This document shows positions 7,151 through 15,077 of a stretch of DNA of 16,013 bases, in pieces. Numbering within the stretch: the first letter of the stretch is position 1; each line of letters begins with the position of its first letter. Origin of the DNA: Leucogyrophana mollusca (Eukaryota; Basidiomycota; Agaricomycetes; Boletales); the NCBI GenBank assembly GCA_021014945.1, contig MU266763.1, positions 1 to 16,013 on the forward strand. The letters run 5' to 3'. Both the position numbers and the translations under genes were made by a program. The notes beneath the pieces are model-generated. The model saw only the letters and a program-made list of their open reading frames with translations. It searched no databases and was not told the DNA's origin.

Positions 7151-8360
7151 TTCACTAGAGTTTGAGCAAATAGTATAATCTCCGCTTGAGATTAGGGATA
7201 TCAAATATGTGGGTAAGTCTGCTAAAGCTTACGATGTTCAGCAGAAACACTAGACTTAGACAAACTAACACTAGGCTCAAGAATGTCTAGTAGTCAACAG
7301 TTTGACTCTACTAGCCTGAGAACTAGGTAACATGGCAATCAATTGCTTACAACTGCGAAGAATAAGAAGAACTAACAAAACACTTGCAGTCCTTGATTAC
7401 TTTGATCAAGAGAATATTAGAGCAGAAGCACTGCACAATACTCAGTCAAATGTTACTACTGTGCTTGCTGTGGCCTACTTGGGCTATTTAGGTGTACACA
7501 AGTTTTACAGGAATATATGTCCTGGCAGAAGATAGATTGTTTGTGAACTGAAGTTGTGTCTGGTTCTCACAGAAATACCTCACTTGCGAAATCCGTATGA
7601 TTTCATATGATCTTCCTACAGATGTATCACTGTATGTAACGATGACGAAAGGTGTCTTGATGTCGCCTGGAACGATGACAAACGGTGTCCAATCGTTGAG
7701 CTTAACGTTGACCACACGGGGGTCCTAATGTTACTCAAGATGATGACTTACAAAGTCTCAACAGCAACTGGCGTGTTGAGTGAAAGGTGTCTCAATGTCG
7801 CCTGGAACAATGACGAGAATAGAAGATAACTGTTTTCTAGCACAGATCCACATCAAGATTGACACTGGCTGACTCCAGTGATTTGTGGTTAACTGCCACA
7901 TATAAATGAGTACAACAGCTTACCATGGGCCAGCATGATGTCTACCTGACTGACCCATACATGCATGAAGTACAGTTACAGACTCTGCTCAGGATACCTC
8001 AGCCCTTGTGTTTAGTAGGGTCTCAGCCCATTCAATGTGTCAATCACTGGCTGACTCGTACCATGAGTATAATCCCCATGTGTTGGCCAACACAAGCCCT
8101 ATACTCTTGGCTCACCTGTTTTTTTTACTATGCTTACAGTCTTTCAAAGGCCTGCCAACAAGGAGGAACTATTCAATTTGCAACATGTATCTGCGTGCAA
8201 CGTCATATCAGAATGACCGTAGCCTTGATACACCAGAGTCCCTGCAATAAAAAAAACACTCCTTGCACCGCCCTTTGTAAATCTACAGTAACACATCTGG
8301 TGTAGTAGTGTAGCAATAGATTCAGTACACATATTTCTCCCAACTAATACCCGATTATTT
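7151..8360. other. Gene-free interval with a few repeats
   Basis: I see no supportable gene here. Open frames at 7332-7535 and 7925-8305 are short, have no recognisable motif and look like chance. The stretch holds a repeated block at 7639-7814 (listed separately) and a short run near 7250-7325 rich in CTAG and CTAGG words. It may be transposon debris. Confidence 0.5.
7639..7814. repeat. Short tandem and dispersed repeat around GGTGTC...GTCGCCTGGAACGATGAC
   Basis: The 33-bp stretch at about 7647-7679 (GAAAGGTGTCTTGATGTCGC, then CTGGAACGATGAC) recurs at about 7782-7814 with three substitutions. In addition AACGATGACGAAAGGTGTC at 7639 is followed 32 bp later by AACGATGACAAACGGTGTC. So a unit of roughly 32 bp was duplicated in tandem and a further copy lies about 135 bp away. 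On the minus strand the block reads TPFVIVPGDIKTPFVIV, but no complete frame supports a gene. Confidence 0.6.
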
Positions 8361-8364
8361 TCAT

Positions 8365-9180
8365 CCTAGCTTCTTCTCGGTACCTCTTTCATCTCCGCAG
8401 TGAAGGGAATGGACTCTGGCTCTGCATTCTTATGCCCGTTTGGCTTTCCCAGATTTCGGTTGTGTCTCAATGAGCTGGCCCAGGCTTTGAATCCCCAGGC
8501 CTCCTTCTTGAAGGGCTGATGGACTGAACATGTACATTGTACATGCCCTTCAAATCTGCTTAATGAAGCTGGTGCGCTTATAGTTGAGCTGTATTTGCAT
8601 TAGTTTTGGAAGTATGGAATGAAGAAAAGTGCCAACAGTCTCGCAGACGCAATCCCCCTCCAGGTCCAGGTACATCCGCTTTCCACTGCTTTTGTCCTGT
8701 AATCCTATGAGGGGTCAATTGGTGCTCTTCATTTGGGCAAACAACACTTACCAGATTCGATCAGGCGGCCCTCTACGGCAGCAGCAGTCACTGCCTCATT
8801 GAAGACATTCCGAGCGCTTGCTATGAACTCCCTTTATTGCAGAGACCAAGCTTCTTCAGGATTTGCAACTGAAGCTGAATCCTGGCACTGTCCACCACCT
8901 GTGAGAAGCAGGGGAGCGTGGGCAGTAACTTACACACTCTTTTCAGTGAAAATCCTTTGTTAAAACCTCCAAGCTGCAAATGATGTAGGGGCCACATTCA
9001 GTAGCGTCTCTGTTCATCTCAATGTTGTGTGGATCTTCCAGCATCGGGAGCATGGGCTGCTGGTGGAAGTATGAGGACATCTCTGTTAATTGTGTTGTGC
9101 AAGTGGACACGGTGGACACGCTACTTGGTGTGGCCTGGCAAATGTTCTCTACTCCGTCTTGTGAGCTCTCATCCACTAGT
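8365..9180 (-). pseudogene. Decayed multi-exon gene of unknown family
   Basis: Reading the minus strand from about 9176 there is an open piece (MDESSQDGVENICQATPSS...). A plausible intron (GTAAGTTACTG...CTTCTCACAG, ending about 8901) is followed by VVDSARIQLQLQILKKLGLCN, a frameshift, then EFIASARNVFNEAVTAAAVEGRLIES. A good intron follows (GTAAGTGTTG...CCTCATAG, about 8754-8706), then GLQDKSSGKRMYLDLEGDCVCETVGTFL and HSILPKLMQIQLNYKRTSFIKQ up to a stop near 8560. A last piece at about 8382-8513 reads KKEAWGFKAWASSLRHNRN and AEPESIPFTAEMKE. Frames join across the second intron (TCT G|GA TTA CAG), which supports real former exons. I do not recognise the family. The order of the last piece is uncertain. 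Confidence 0.45.
8529..8545. repeat. Perfect 17-nt palindrome CATGTACA-T-TGTACATG
   Basis: Eight-base arms around a single central base, fully complementary. It lies between two exon-like pieces of the decayed minus-strand gene, in a position that reads as intron. It could be chance, a protein-binding site or an insertion scar; nothing else in the sequence decides. Confidence 0.6.
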
Positions 9181-9577
9181 AGCTTTTACAATACTCTTGC
9201 CTCACATTACCTAAATAAAAAACATCACTTAGTGTTTCTACCCATATGAAAGACAAATTCTGTACTCGAAATAAAGTCCACACCCGATCTCTGAATGTGA
9301 AATACCCACTGAACACGTAACCAGGCAGCAGGAAAAGAGTACAACGAGATGGCCTGACACCGATGTAAAACGATTACGTAGCGAACAGTGGAAGCAAGTG
9401 CATTCAATTTCAAAAAATGTGTGTTTGCACCCTGTGAGAACTTCGAGACCCAGACCTAGGACATAGATGGCCAGGAAGTCAAATTGTAAATTTTAAAGAA
9501 GAGATTATACCGGAAACAAAAAAAATGAAGATATGCACCAATAATATGCACTGATAAATCTATGAAGTGAGAATTTC
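9181..9577. other. Interval without a recognisable gene
   Basis: No supportable coding region is visible. Open frames here are short and without motifs. AAATAAAA at about 9213 on the plus strand resembles a polyadenylation signal, but no plus-strand gene ends there. Confidence 0.45.
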
Positions 9578-10063
9578 TTGAGGACAGATCTAGGTGTCCA
9601 TCCCATTGATATTATGCATGGTAGCCTCAGGGGTGTGTGTATTTTAGCTAAATCTACTGTGTTGTGCACCAACTGGACACTTTTGGTTAAGGGGGTGCTG
9701 TGCCCACTGGGCACATGGTTACCTCCAGTGGTTGTCAAACCCTCAAGTACTCCCTGGCAGAGCCTGACACCAGCTTGTAAACCTATTGCCTCCAGTAGGT
9801 CAGTAACAGCCAGAAGGAAAAACAAACAAGGTTACAGTGTGACACCATTGTCTGCTAGTACCAAGCATGATAGATGTCACACAATGTTAGCTTATGTGTT
9901 GGTGACCCAGGCAGGTCACTTGGTTCACTATAAGTACACAGATTATTCACATAAACACTCTTTCCTGCTTTCCATTATTGGCCTCTTAATTAGAATACCT
10001 AGAAATCAAGACAGAAACAATGTAATGCTCAGATCCAAGGATGATGTATCCATTTCTACATAA
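9578..10063 (+). CDS. Hypothetical ORF, 161 residues (doubtful)
   Basis: An open frame starting MRTDLGVHPIDIMHG and ending VMLRSKDDVSIST. It has no recognisable domain. Composition is mixed, with a basic middle (TARRKNKQG) and a hydrophobic stretch near residue 140 (SFLLSIIGLLIRI). An overlapping minus-strand frame at 9505-9825 has no better support. It may be chance; it is listed only because it is the longest frame in this stretch. Confidence 0.15.
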   Translation: MRTDLGVHPIDIMHGSLRGVCILAKSTVLCTNWTLLVKGVLCPLGTWLPPVVVKPSSTPWQSLTPACKPIASSRSVTARRKNKQGYSVTPLSASTKHDRCHTMLAYVLVTQAGHLVHYKYTDYSHKHSFLLSIIGLLIRIPRNQDRNNVMLRSKDDVSIST

Positions 10064-10365
10064 TAAGTTGTTTCCATAAGGTGGGTACTCACATTCTCAG
10101 CACTGCACCACCAATTGTGCTCACAACGTGTTAAGTTTCTGTTGTTATTCTGGGCACAATCCCATTAAGGACATCATCCTTGTTGGTATCTATGAGCACA
10201 TATGGTGAGTTTGTCTTTACTATGAATACACCATATGACAGTTCCCCACCTAATTCTTCTTTTCTGGGTTTTAATTTTCTCTTGTTCCACTACCACTCCT
10301 CTCTCACAGTGTGAGTTTTTCCCACACTGTATATATATATTACAAGGTGAGTTCACCCCCTCAAG

Positions 10366-10383
10366 TTTGATACTGATATCAAG
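10366..10383. repeat. 7-4-7 hairpin copy 1 (TTTGATA-CTGA-TATCAAG)
   Basis: Inverted repeat with seven-base arms and a four-base loop; the outermost pair is mismatched (T/G). It is one of four such elements in 1.5 kb, and a GTGAGTTCACCCC block lies about 10 bp upstream. Confidence 0.75.
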
Positions 10384-10404
10384 TAAGGGACCACCTCCCA
10401 GCAC

Positions 10405-10422
10405 TTTGATAGCAGTATCAAA
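10405..10422. repeat. 7-4-7 hairpin copy 2 (TTTGATA-GCAG-TATCAAA)
   Basis: Perfect seven-base arms around a four-base loop, 39 bp downstream of copy 1 when start positions are compared. The loop differs from the other copies while the arms are conserved. Confidence 0.8.
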
Positions 10423-10599
10423 TCATTGACAAGGAAACTGACCTGTAAACACAGAACGTCAAGACTGTTGCCACCAGTCCCAATATTACCATGATAAGTC
10501 ACACCAGAAGCATATGAAGCCACACTCACCCATTTTTAAACCTTCAGAGGATCACAATCACACAGAAACCTCTATCTAGAAAGGTAAGTCACCCCATTG

Positions 10600-10617
10600 T
10601 TTGATATTAGTATCAAA
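10600..10617. repeat. 7-4-7 hairpin copy 3 (TTTGATA-TTAG-TATCAAA)
   Basis: Perfect seven-base arms around a four-base loop. It is preceded by GGTAAGTCACCCC, similar to the block before copy 1, so the repeat unit is larger than the hairpin. Confidence 0.8.
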
Positions 10618-10688
10618 TACAGCATTACAGTAGGCTAGAGCACAAGCTGACAGGACCATCATGAAAGGCAGTCTGCAGGACACCAGCC

Positions 10689-11252
10689 TGTTGGGGATTG
10701 CGCTGAGTGTGCGGGGTTTGCAATTGCGTAGCCATAGGAGAACTTGAACAAGTGTGAGTTCGAATATACTGTTAAATCTGGTTCCTCCGGTGCTTTCCGG
10801 GGAACTCCGGACTAGGGAGTAAGCGTAGGAACATAGATAGGGGTTGACGAACTGGTTCCGGAGTTTCGGAATAGAACATTGGCTTCAGCGTATGTGCTGC
10901 GCCTTTGCTCGAGTTCAGTTCCGGATTTCGGAAGTAAGCCGGAAGGGAGTCGGAGAGATACGGAGAGTAAGGAAGACTATGGAAGTCTTAGAGAGGATAT
11001 ACAGAGAGGGGACTAGAGGCGGAATGCAGAGGAGGTGATTAAGGTGATATTCGAACTGAAGTACATAGATACATCAGAGCAATATTTATAGTACGGAGTT
11101 GGGCTGTGTTATGGAGTGTAAGCGGAGTCAACAACCGGAAACCGGTGCAAAGAGAACAATAAGAAAATCACAAGGAATAGGTCCGGAGAATGGAGTGGGT
11201 CCGGAGAATGGAGGAGGCTATGTGACCAGACATGCATAGGATTAGTATGACA
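10689..11252 (-). mobile_element. CGGA-rich block, possible LTR of a second retroelement family
   Basis: This block is dense in CCGGA/TTCCGG words, unlike its surroundings. On the minus strand it contains TATAAATATT (11081-11090), a plausible promoter box. It would run from a TGTCATAC start (11252) to a CCCCAACA end (10689), giving TG...CA ends and about 564 bp. A tandem GGTCCGGAGAATGGAG pair lies at about 11180-11211. Against this, the 5-bp flanks differ (CAGCC and AGCGG), no primer site or polypurine tract is clear, and I see no second copy. A Ty3-type LTR is a guess from composition and layout. Confidence 0.3.
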
Positions 11253-11303
11253 AGCGGAGGATAAATAATAATGTTAATAATGAAAACTAAGTAAGGGCAG
11301 TGC

Positions 11304-11756
11304 ATGAACAGAACTATAATGGAGAGACATACAAAAGGTCCGGAAGCGGTATTTGGTCCAATGGACCAGCAGAGCATCTGGAGTGACTGGAGGTGGAACG
11401 GTAAGTCTGGAAAATGTCTAAGTCTAAATTATGTTAGACGGAGGCAACAGAAGAATGCGGAAGTATCCGGAAAGGACTCGGAGTGGTGGATACGGGTGCG
11501 TGGCTGTACAGGATATGATACACTCTTACATTGGTGTGGAATTTCTGGCTGGTGTAAAGCTGGTGTAAAGGACAGCAAATATACCAACTTTGTTTGGTGG
11601 ACCAAGGATTTTGCAGAGAACAAAGAGGTCTCAATGGTCCTTTACAATGGTAATCACCACTACCACTTCATGCAGATAGAGCACCACCATAGTGAAATTT
11701 TCCAGATCAAGCCTCCTAGGAAAAAAATCAAGGCCAAAGGGCTGGCCCCAAAGTAA
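11304..11756 (+). CDS. Hypothetical Trp-rich ORF with a basic tail
   Basis: A 150-residue frame. The second half looks protein-like: EWWIRVRGCTGYDTLLHWCG, TNFVWWTKDFAENKEVSMVLY, NGNHHYHFMQIEHHH, then a basic tail PPRKKIKAKGLAPK that could be a nuclear localisation signal. GTAAGT at 11401 and CAG near 11451 could bound a roughly 50-bp intron, in which case the true N-terminus differs. A small GCTGGTGTAAA duplication occurs within it (about 11549-11570). It begins just outside the CGGA-rich block and shares its CGGA words. I recognise no family; transposon origin is possible. Confidence 0.35.
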   Translation: MNRTIMERHTKGPEAVFGPMDQQSIWSDWRWNGKSGKCLSLNYVRRRQQKNAEVSGKDSEWWIRVRGCTGYDTLLHWCGISGWCKAGVKDSKYTNFVWWTKDFAENKEVSMVLYNGNHHYHFMQIEHHHSEIFQIKPPRKKIKAKGLAPK

Positions 11757-11846
11757 TGCACAGAGAAGTTATGAGGCAGGTGGCAAATATCATATCCACC
11801 CTCAGATATACATGCATATGGCTGATCTATTTCTACTGAGCCATAG

Positions 11847-11864
11847 TTTGATGCTGGTATCAAA
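11847..11864. repeat. 7-4-7 hairpin copy 4 (TTTGATG-CTGG-TATCAAA)
   Basis: Same layout as the copies 1.2 kb upstream, with one arm mismatch (G opposite T). It overlaps a second perfect inverted repeat, ATGCTGGT-ATCAA-ACCAGCAT (11851-11871), so two alternative hairpins compete here. Confidence 0.7.
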
Positions 11865-11871
11865 CCAGCAT

Positions 11872-12300
11872 TAGCAAACCCCAGGATTTCCCACAGCAGC
11901 CACAGTTGGTACAGCAGCCCACAGTTGCTCACAGTGCTTCTACAGCTGCCTACAGGACTCATATTTTTTATTGCTCATCTATCATTTTCACAGGTATTTT
12001 AGGGTATAGTAGTATACTATTGAACATATTGTACACAAAGTACAGATCAATTACCAGGTCACATAAGTCAAGAGCTTCAGAGTAAGCTGGCAGTATTTTG
12101 GACTTGTGCGATTTTTCGTTCATTGTAACATAATGTCACACCAGGTCACACCCTTCGAAAGTGACACGCAATCATTTTCTATGCTTTGTAAGTTGTTTTC
12201 TCCCCCATCTACACTTCTCTAACATCTCTTGTAACTCACCCATCTGCATCCCCACCATTGGAACTGATCAGCAAGAGCTCCACCACTGAAGATCCCAGTG
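11872..12300. other. Interval without a recognisable gene
   Basis: No supportable coding region. The start (about 11890-11955) has irregular CACAG/CAGC repeats; later there are short palindromes such as ATAGTAGTATACTAT near 12005. Nothing indicates function. Confidence 0.45.
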
Positions 12301-12309
12301 CAGACGAAC

Positions 12310-12990
12310 TCACTGCACCCTGGATGAGCCGAGTGCACTCCAGACGAACCAGATGGACCTCAGGCAAGATGGGCGCATCCCAGGTGAGGCCGGCACACCC
12401 CAGACAAGGCAGGCGCACCCCAGACAAGGCAAGTACACCCCAGGCAAGGCAGGCACACCCCAGACAAGGCAGACGTACCCCAGATGAGCCCTTCAAACCC
12501 CAGGCAAGGCAAGCGCCCCCCAGACAAGCCGTCTACACCCCAGGCGAGTATCTCATACCCCAGACGAGGTATCCACACCCCAGGTAAGCCAACCACACCC
12601 CAGGCAAGCCAGGCGCCGCCAAGACGAGTCATCTACACCTCAGATGAGCCAGTTGCACCCCAGACGAGGCATCCACACCCCAGGCACACCCCTGACAAGC
12701 CCTACACACCCCAGGCGCCCCCCAAATGAGCCCTACACACCCCAAACGAGCCCTACGCACCCCAGGCGAGCCCTACACATCCCAGGCGATCCAGGCATCC
12801 CCCCAACGAGCCCTACACACCTCAGGCGAGCTAGGTGCCCCCCAAACAAGCCCTACGCACCCCAGGTGAGCCCTACACATCCCAGGCGATCCAGGTGTCT
12901 CCCCGATGAGCCCTACACACCCCAGGTGAACCAGGCATCCCCCAGACGAGCCACCCACACCCTAGACAGATGCTCCACACCTTGGACAGG
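12310..12990. repeat. 20-bp C-rich minisatellite, about 34 units
   Basis: The unit is roughly CACACCCCAGACAAGGCAGG with a constant CCCCAG core every 20 bp. Units diverge by several bases but keep the period from about 12310 to 12690. The later part (12690-12990) becomes ordered blocks starting CCCTACACA or CCCTACGCA. Because 20 is not a multiple of three, each reading frame repeats every 20 codons. The core contains no stop in most frames, which explains the overlapping open frames on both strands. The C/G strand bias is strong. Confidence 0.92.
12751..12950. repeat. 100-bp higher-order repeat, two copies, inside the minisatellite
   Basis: Blocks 12751-12850 and 12851-12950 each consist of a 20-bp unit (CCCTACGCACCCCAGGYGAG) and two 40-bp units (CCCTACACATCCCAGGCGAT..., then CCCTACACACCYCAGG...). 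The two 100-bp copies align end to end with substitutions only. This indicates a recent duplication of a five-unit block. Confidence 0.8.
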
Positions 12991-13150
12991 CCGGAGCTAC
13001 AGGGAAGTGCTATGTTATTAGTGCTATATAGTTACATCATGTATTGCTGTAGATAATAATCCTATATCTTTCATTTTCCATTTGGTCTCGAATTCAATCT
13101 AGTTTGTTTGACATAAGGTAAAGTATAAGTATATCAGTGATAAATCCTCC

Positions 13151-13252
13151 AGTCTGTCCAGAGCTGTACAGTGCTGTCACAGCTCTGTGCAGACCAATAC
13201 CTAGCTGTGGCCCTGTGGACACTGTATAGACCTGTACAGTTCTGGACAGACT
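13151..13252. repeat. Long inverted repeat with 21-nt arms
   Basis: AGTCTGTCCAGAGCTGTACA plus G at 13151-13171 pairs with CTGTACAGTTCTGGACAGAC plus T at 13232-13252, with one mismatch and a 60-nt loop. The loop holds further CTGT/ACAG words, some of which can pair. Candidate hairpin, foldback element or structured RNA; it lies directly upstream of the ORF at 13262. Confidence 0.75.
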
Positions 13253-13261
13253 TGAAGGGGT

Positions 13262-13597
13262 TTGCTGATGAGGAGAGACCGACCACCAGCTGCAGACAAA
13301 ATTGAGCACCATATGAACAGGGTCTTGATGGCTATTGTCCTTAGCACAAACAACTCCCCTACCAATCTAATAGACAGCCCAAATGATGTGTTCAACACAT
13401 TTCTCACTCATTACATCAATGAGTTGGATATAGATAGGGAGAAGTTACTAAAGGAGCAGATCCAGCTATTGGTCAAGACCAACCCAAATAATATGCAGAT
13501 GTCTCACTTCATAATCTGCTTCTCAAGCTGTGAAGCCTTGCCCACTTCTGAAACTTCAAGACATTTCAAGTTATACACATTTACTCTCTTACACTAA
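13262..13597 (+). CDS. Hypothetical small ORF, 111 residues
   Basis: The frame starts MLMRRDRPPAADKIEHHMNRVL and continues with NLIDSPNDVFNTFLTHYI and NELDIDREKLLKEQIQLLVKTNPNN. The first 80 residues have a balanced, helix-prone composition and look protein-like; the tail (SRHFKLYTFTLLH) less so. I recognise no family. It starts 10 bp after the long inverted repeat. It may be a fragment of a repeated gene or transposon. Confidence 0.3.
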   Translation: MLMRRDRPPAADKIEHHMNRVLMAIVLSTNNSPTNLIDSPNDVFNTFLTHYINELDIDREKLLKEQIQLLVKTNPNNMQMSHFIICFSSCEALPTSETSRHFKLYTFTLLH

Positions 13598-13599
13598 AT

Positions 13600-13875
13600 A
13601 TAACTAGTGTAAGTTTTCATCTCCATTATCCAATGTTTGGCAGCTTACCACATTTCTCAGCTGGTCATTAAGCTTCTTCCCTCAATAGTTCAAACACTAT
13701 ACTTCCTTACAAGCCCTTATATTATGTCTTCCCTCATTATGACCTGCCCAGCACTCCTTGATAAGCCATAGACCAATGTTGAGTTGAACTATTAGTCACT
13801 GCTGGAGCCTTCCTCATTGCTCATATTCAGTGGAAAATGTAATTGAGGTTCAAAAAACTAGCGTGTCTCCTGTAT
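13600..13875. other. Interval without a recognisable gene
   Basis: AT-rich sequence with no open frame or motif that I can support; it ends at the target duplication of the solo LTR. Confidence 0.5.
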
Positions 13876-14183
13876 ATCATTGTTAAAGCTCAGAGAGCTT
13901 GAGGAGCGAAATAGCCACTTGGAGGCTGCCTTAAGCACTGGAACAAATGTCCAGAGTAAGTAACTAGATTGCCAGAGCATAAGTACACCATACCTAATGT
14001 CCAGAGTAAGTAACTAGGGAACTAACTATGGACACTGTAGCTATATATCTACAGTATGAGCTGTGCATACACAGCTAACACAGCATGGTAGTGAGTATAA
14101 CATGTACAGGAAATAAGGCATAGCAGTGGAGGCTATAGTGCACAGGATAATGGCAGTGTGCAATCACCAAAGTGAACAATCAT
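13876..14183 (-). mobile_element. Solo copia LTR (LTR 4) with perfect 5-bp target duplication
   Basis: The LTR occupies 13881-14178 (298 bp). Read on the minus strand it starts TGTTCACTTTGG and ends AGCTTTAACA. It is flanked by ATCAT at 13876-13880 and ATCAT at 14179-14183. No internal element sequence adjoins it, so it is a solo LTR left by LTR-LTR recombination after a normal insertion. It carries the family's TATA-like box (minus strand, about 14040-14049) and internal repeat (13946-13967, 13996-14017). It confirms the exact ends and the 5-bp duplication of this family, which helps in judging LTR1-3. Confidence 0.95.
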
Positions 14184-14823
14184 TCACACCAGATGTATAT
14201 GCTCCACATGTAGCATGGCTGATCAATCCTTTGTATAAACACATCACTTGCAGGGCCAATTTTTATGAGTTACATATGTAACAAATGGTTGTCACTTGTA
14301 CTTTACATTGTTTATATCTCAGTTTGAATATCAACCTAGATTGATCCTTGCTCACCCTCAGTTCCTCTAATCTTCTAAGTGTTCTGATCTCTAAACACAA
14401 CTCCAACACTCTAACTTCTTGATACTTTGCCTTATCTTCTTATATCTCCCTATCCTCTGTAGCTCTGAAACTAGCTAAAACCAAGTCCCTTCCATTTCTT
14501 GTTGGTTACTTGTCTAATCTCATTGTGATATCTGAAGCTAGCCCCAGAACTTTGGAAGTGTGTACTTGATATAGAGAGAAAGTGTTAGCAGATCAAAATC
14601 TTTTTAGTTTCTTTAAAGGGGAAGACAACTCTATAGGGCCTGTTATCAATGTGTTAAAAACTTGGTTGGTTCACATTATATTCCATAGCACTGCCCACCT
14701 TCATGCTATATATATATCCTCTGAAGTCTTTTAAACTTTCTCTTCTGAGATCCAGAACTGAATTTGGACAAGGGTGCATCACATAAACTAAAACCAAAGT
14801 CCCATATTACTTAATGATCTCAT
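14184..14823. other. Gene-free AT-rich interval
   Basis: I see no gene or clear repeat. The stretch is rich in pyrimidines on the plus strand (TCT and CTT words, about 14330-14480) and has a TATATATATCC run near 14707. Confidence 0.5.
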
Positions 14824-15048
14824 TTGTTTTGGGGGGAATGCTGTCTGAAGATTTTCGCTGTGTACATTGTGTATACCAACCAACTAACCACCAACAGACT
14901 AATCAGTGTTTTGCTGGATGATTTTTATTCCTCTGGTCTTAGAGCCATTTTTGTGAGTGCATCTATATCTTATGGAGACATGTCAGGCACCACACATCAG
15001 TTCACCATATCCTCGCCTGATGTCATCACCTTGCTGATGACATATTGA
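14824..15048 (+). CDS. Hypothetical ORF just upstream of the second KDZ fragment
   Basis: A 74-residue frame reading NRLISVLLDDFYSSGLRAIF, VSASISYGDMSGTTHQF and TISSPDVITLLMTY before a stop. It looks protein-like and sits about 30 bp before the KDZ fragment on the same strand, so it could be an upstream piece of the same transposon. I cannot match it to a known KDZ segment. Confidence 0.3.
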   Translation: MFWGECCLKIFAVYIVYTNQLTTNRLISVLLDDFYSSGLRAIFVSASISYGDMSGTTHQFTISSPDVITLLMTY

Positions 15049-15077
15049 CAGATAGATAAAACATTGACTATTCTATC

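Larger units (their letters stand above)
10064..10688. other. Non-coding interval with recurring GGTRAGT-CACCCC and hairpin blocks
   Basis: No gene is seen. The stretch carries three of the four 7-4-7 hairpins. Two of these are preceded by a shared block: GGTGAGTTCACCCC near 10346 and GGTAAGTCACCCC near 10583. That gives a degenerate repeat of about 35 bp. There is also a short (TA)n run near 10329-10340. Confidence 0.5.

Noticed and set aside
7925..8305. 126-residue plus-strand frame
   Set aside because: No motif or recognisable introns; it overlaps other frames and looks like chance in low-constraint sequence.
12236..13021. Repeat-protein genes in the minisatellite (several open frames on both strands)
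   Set aside because: The frames are open because the 20-bp unit lacks stops. Several overlapping frames are equally open, which does not support any one of them as coding.
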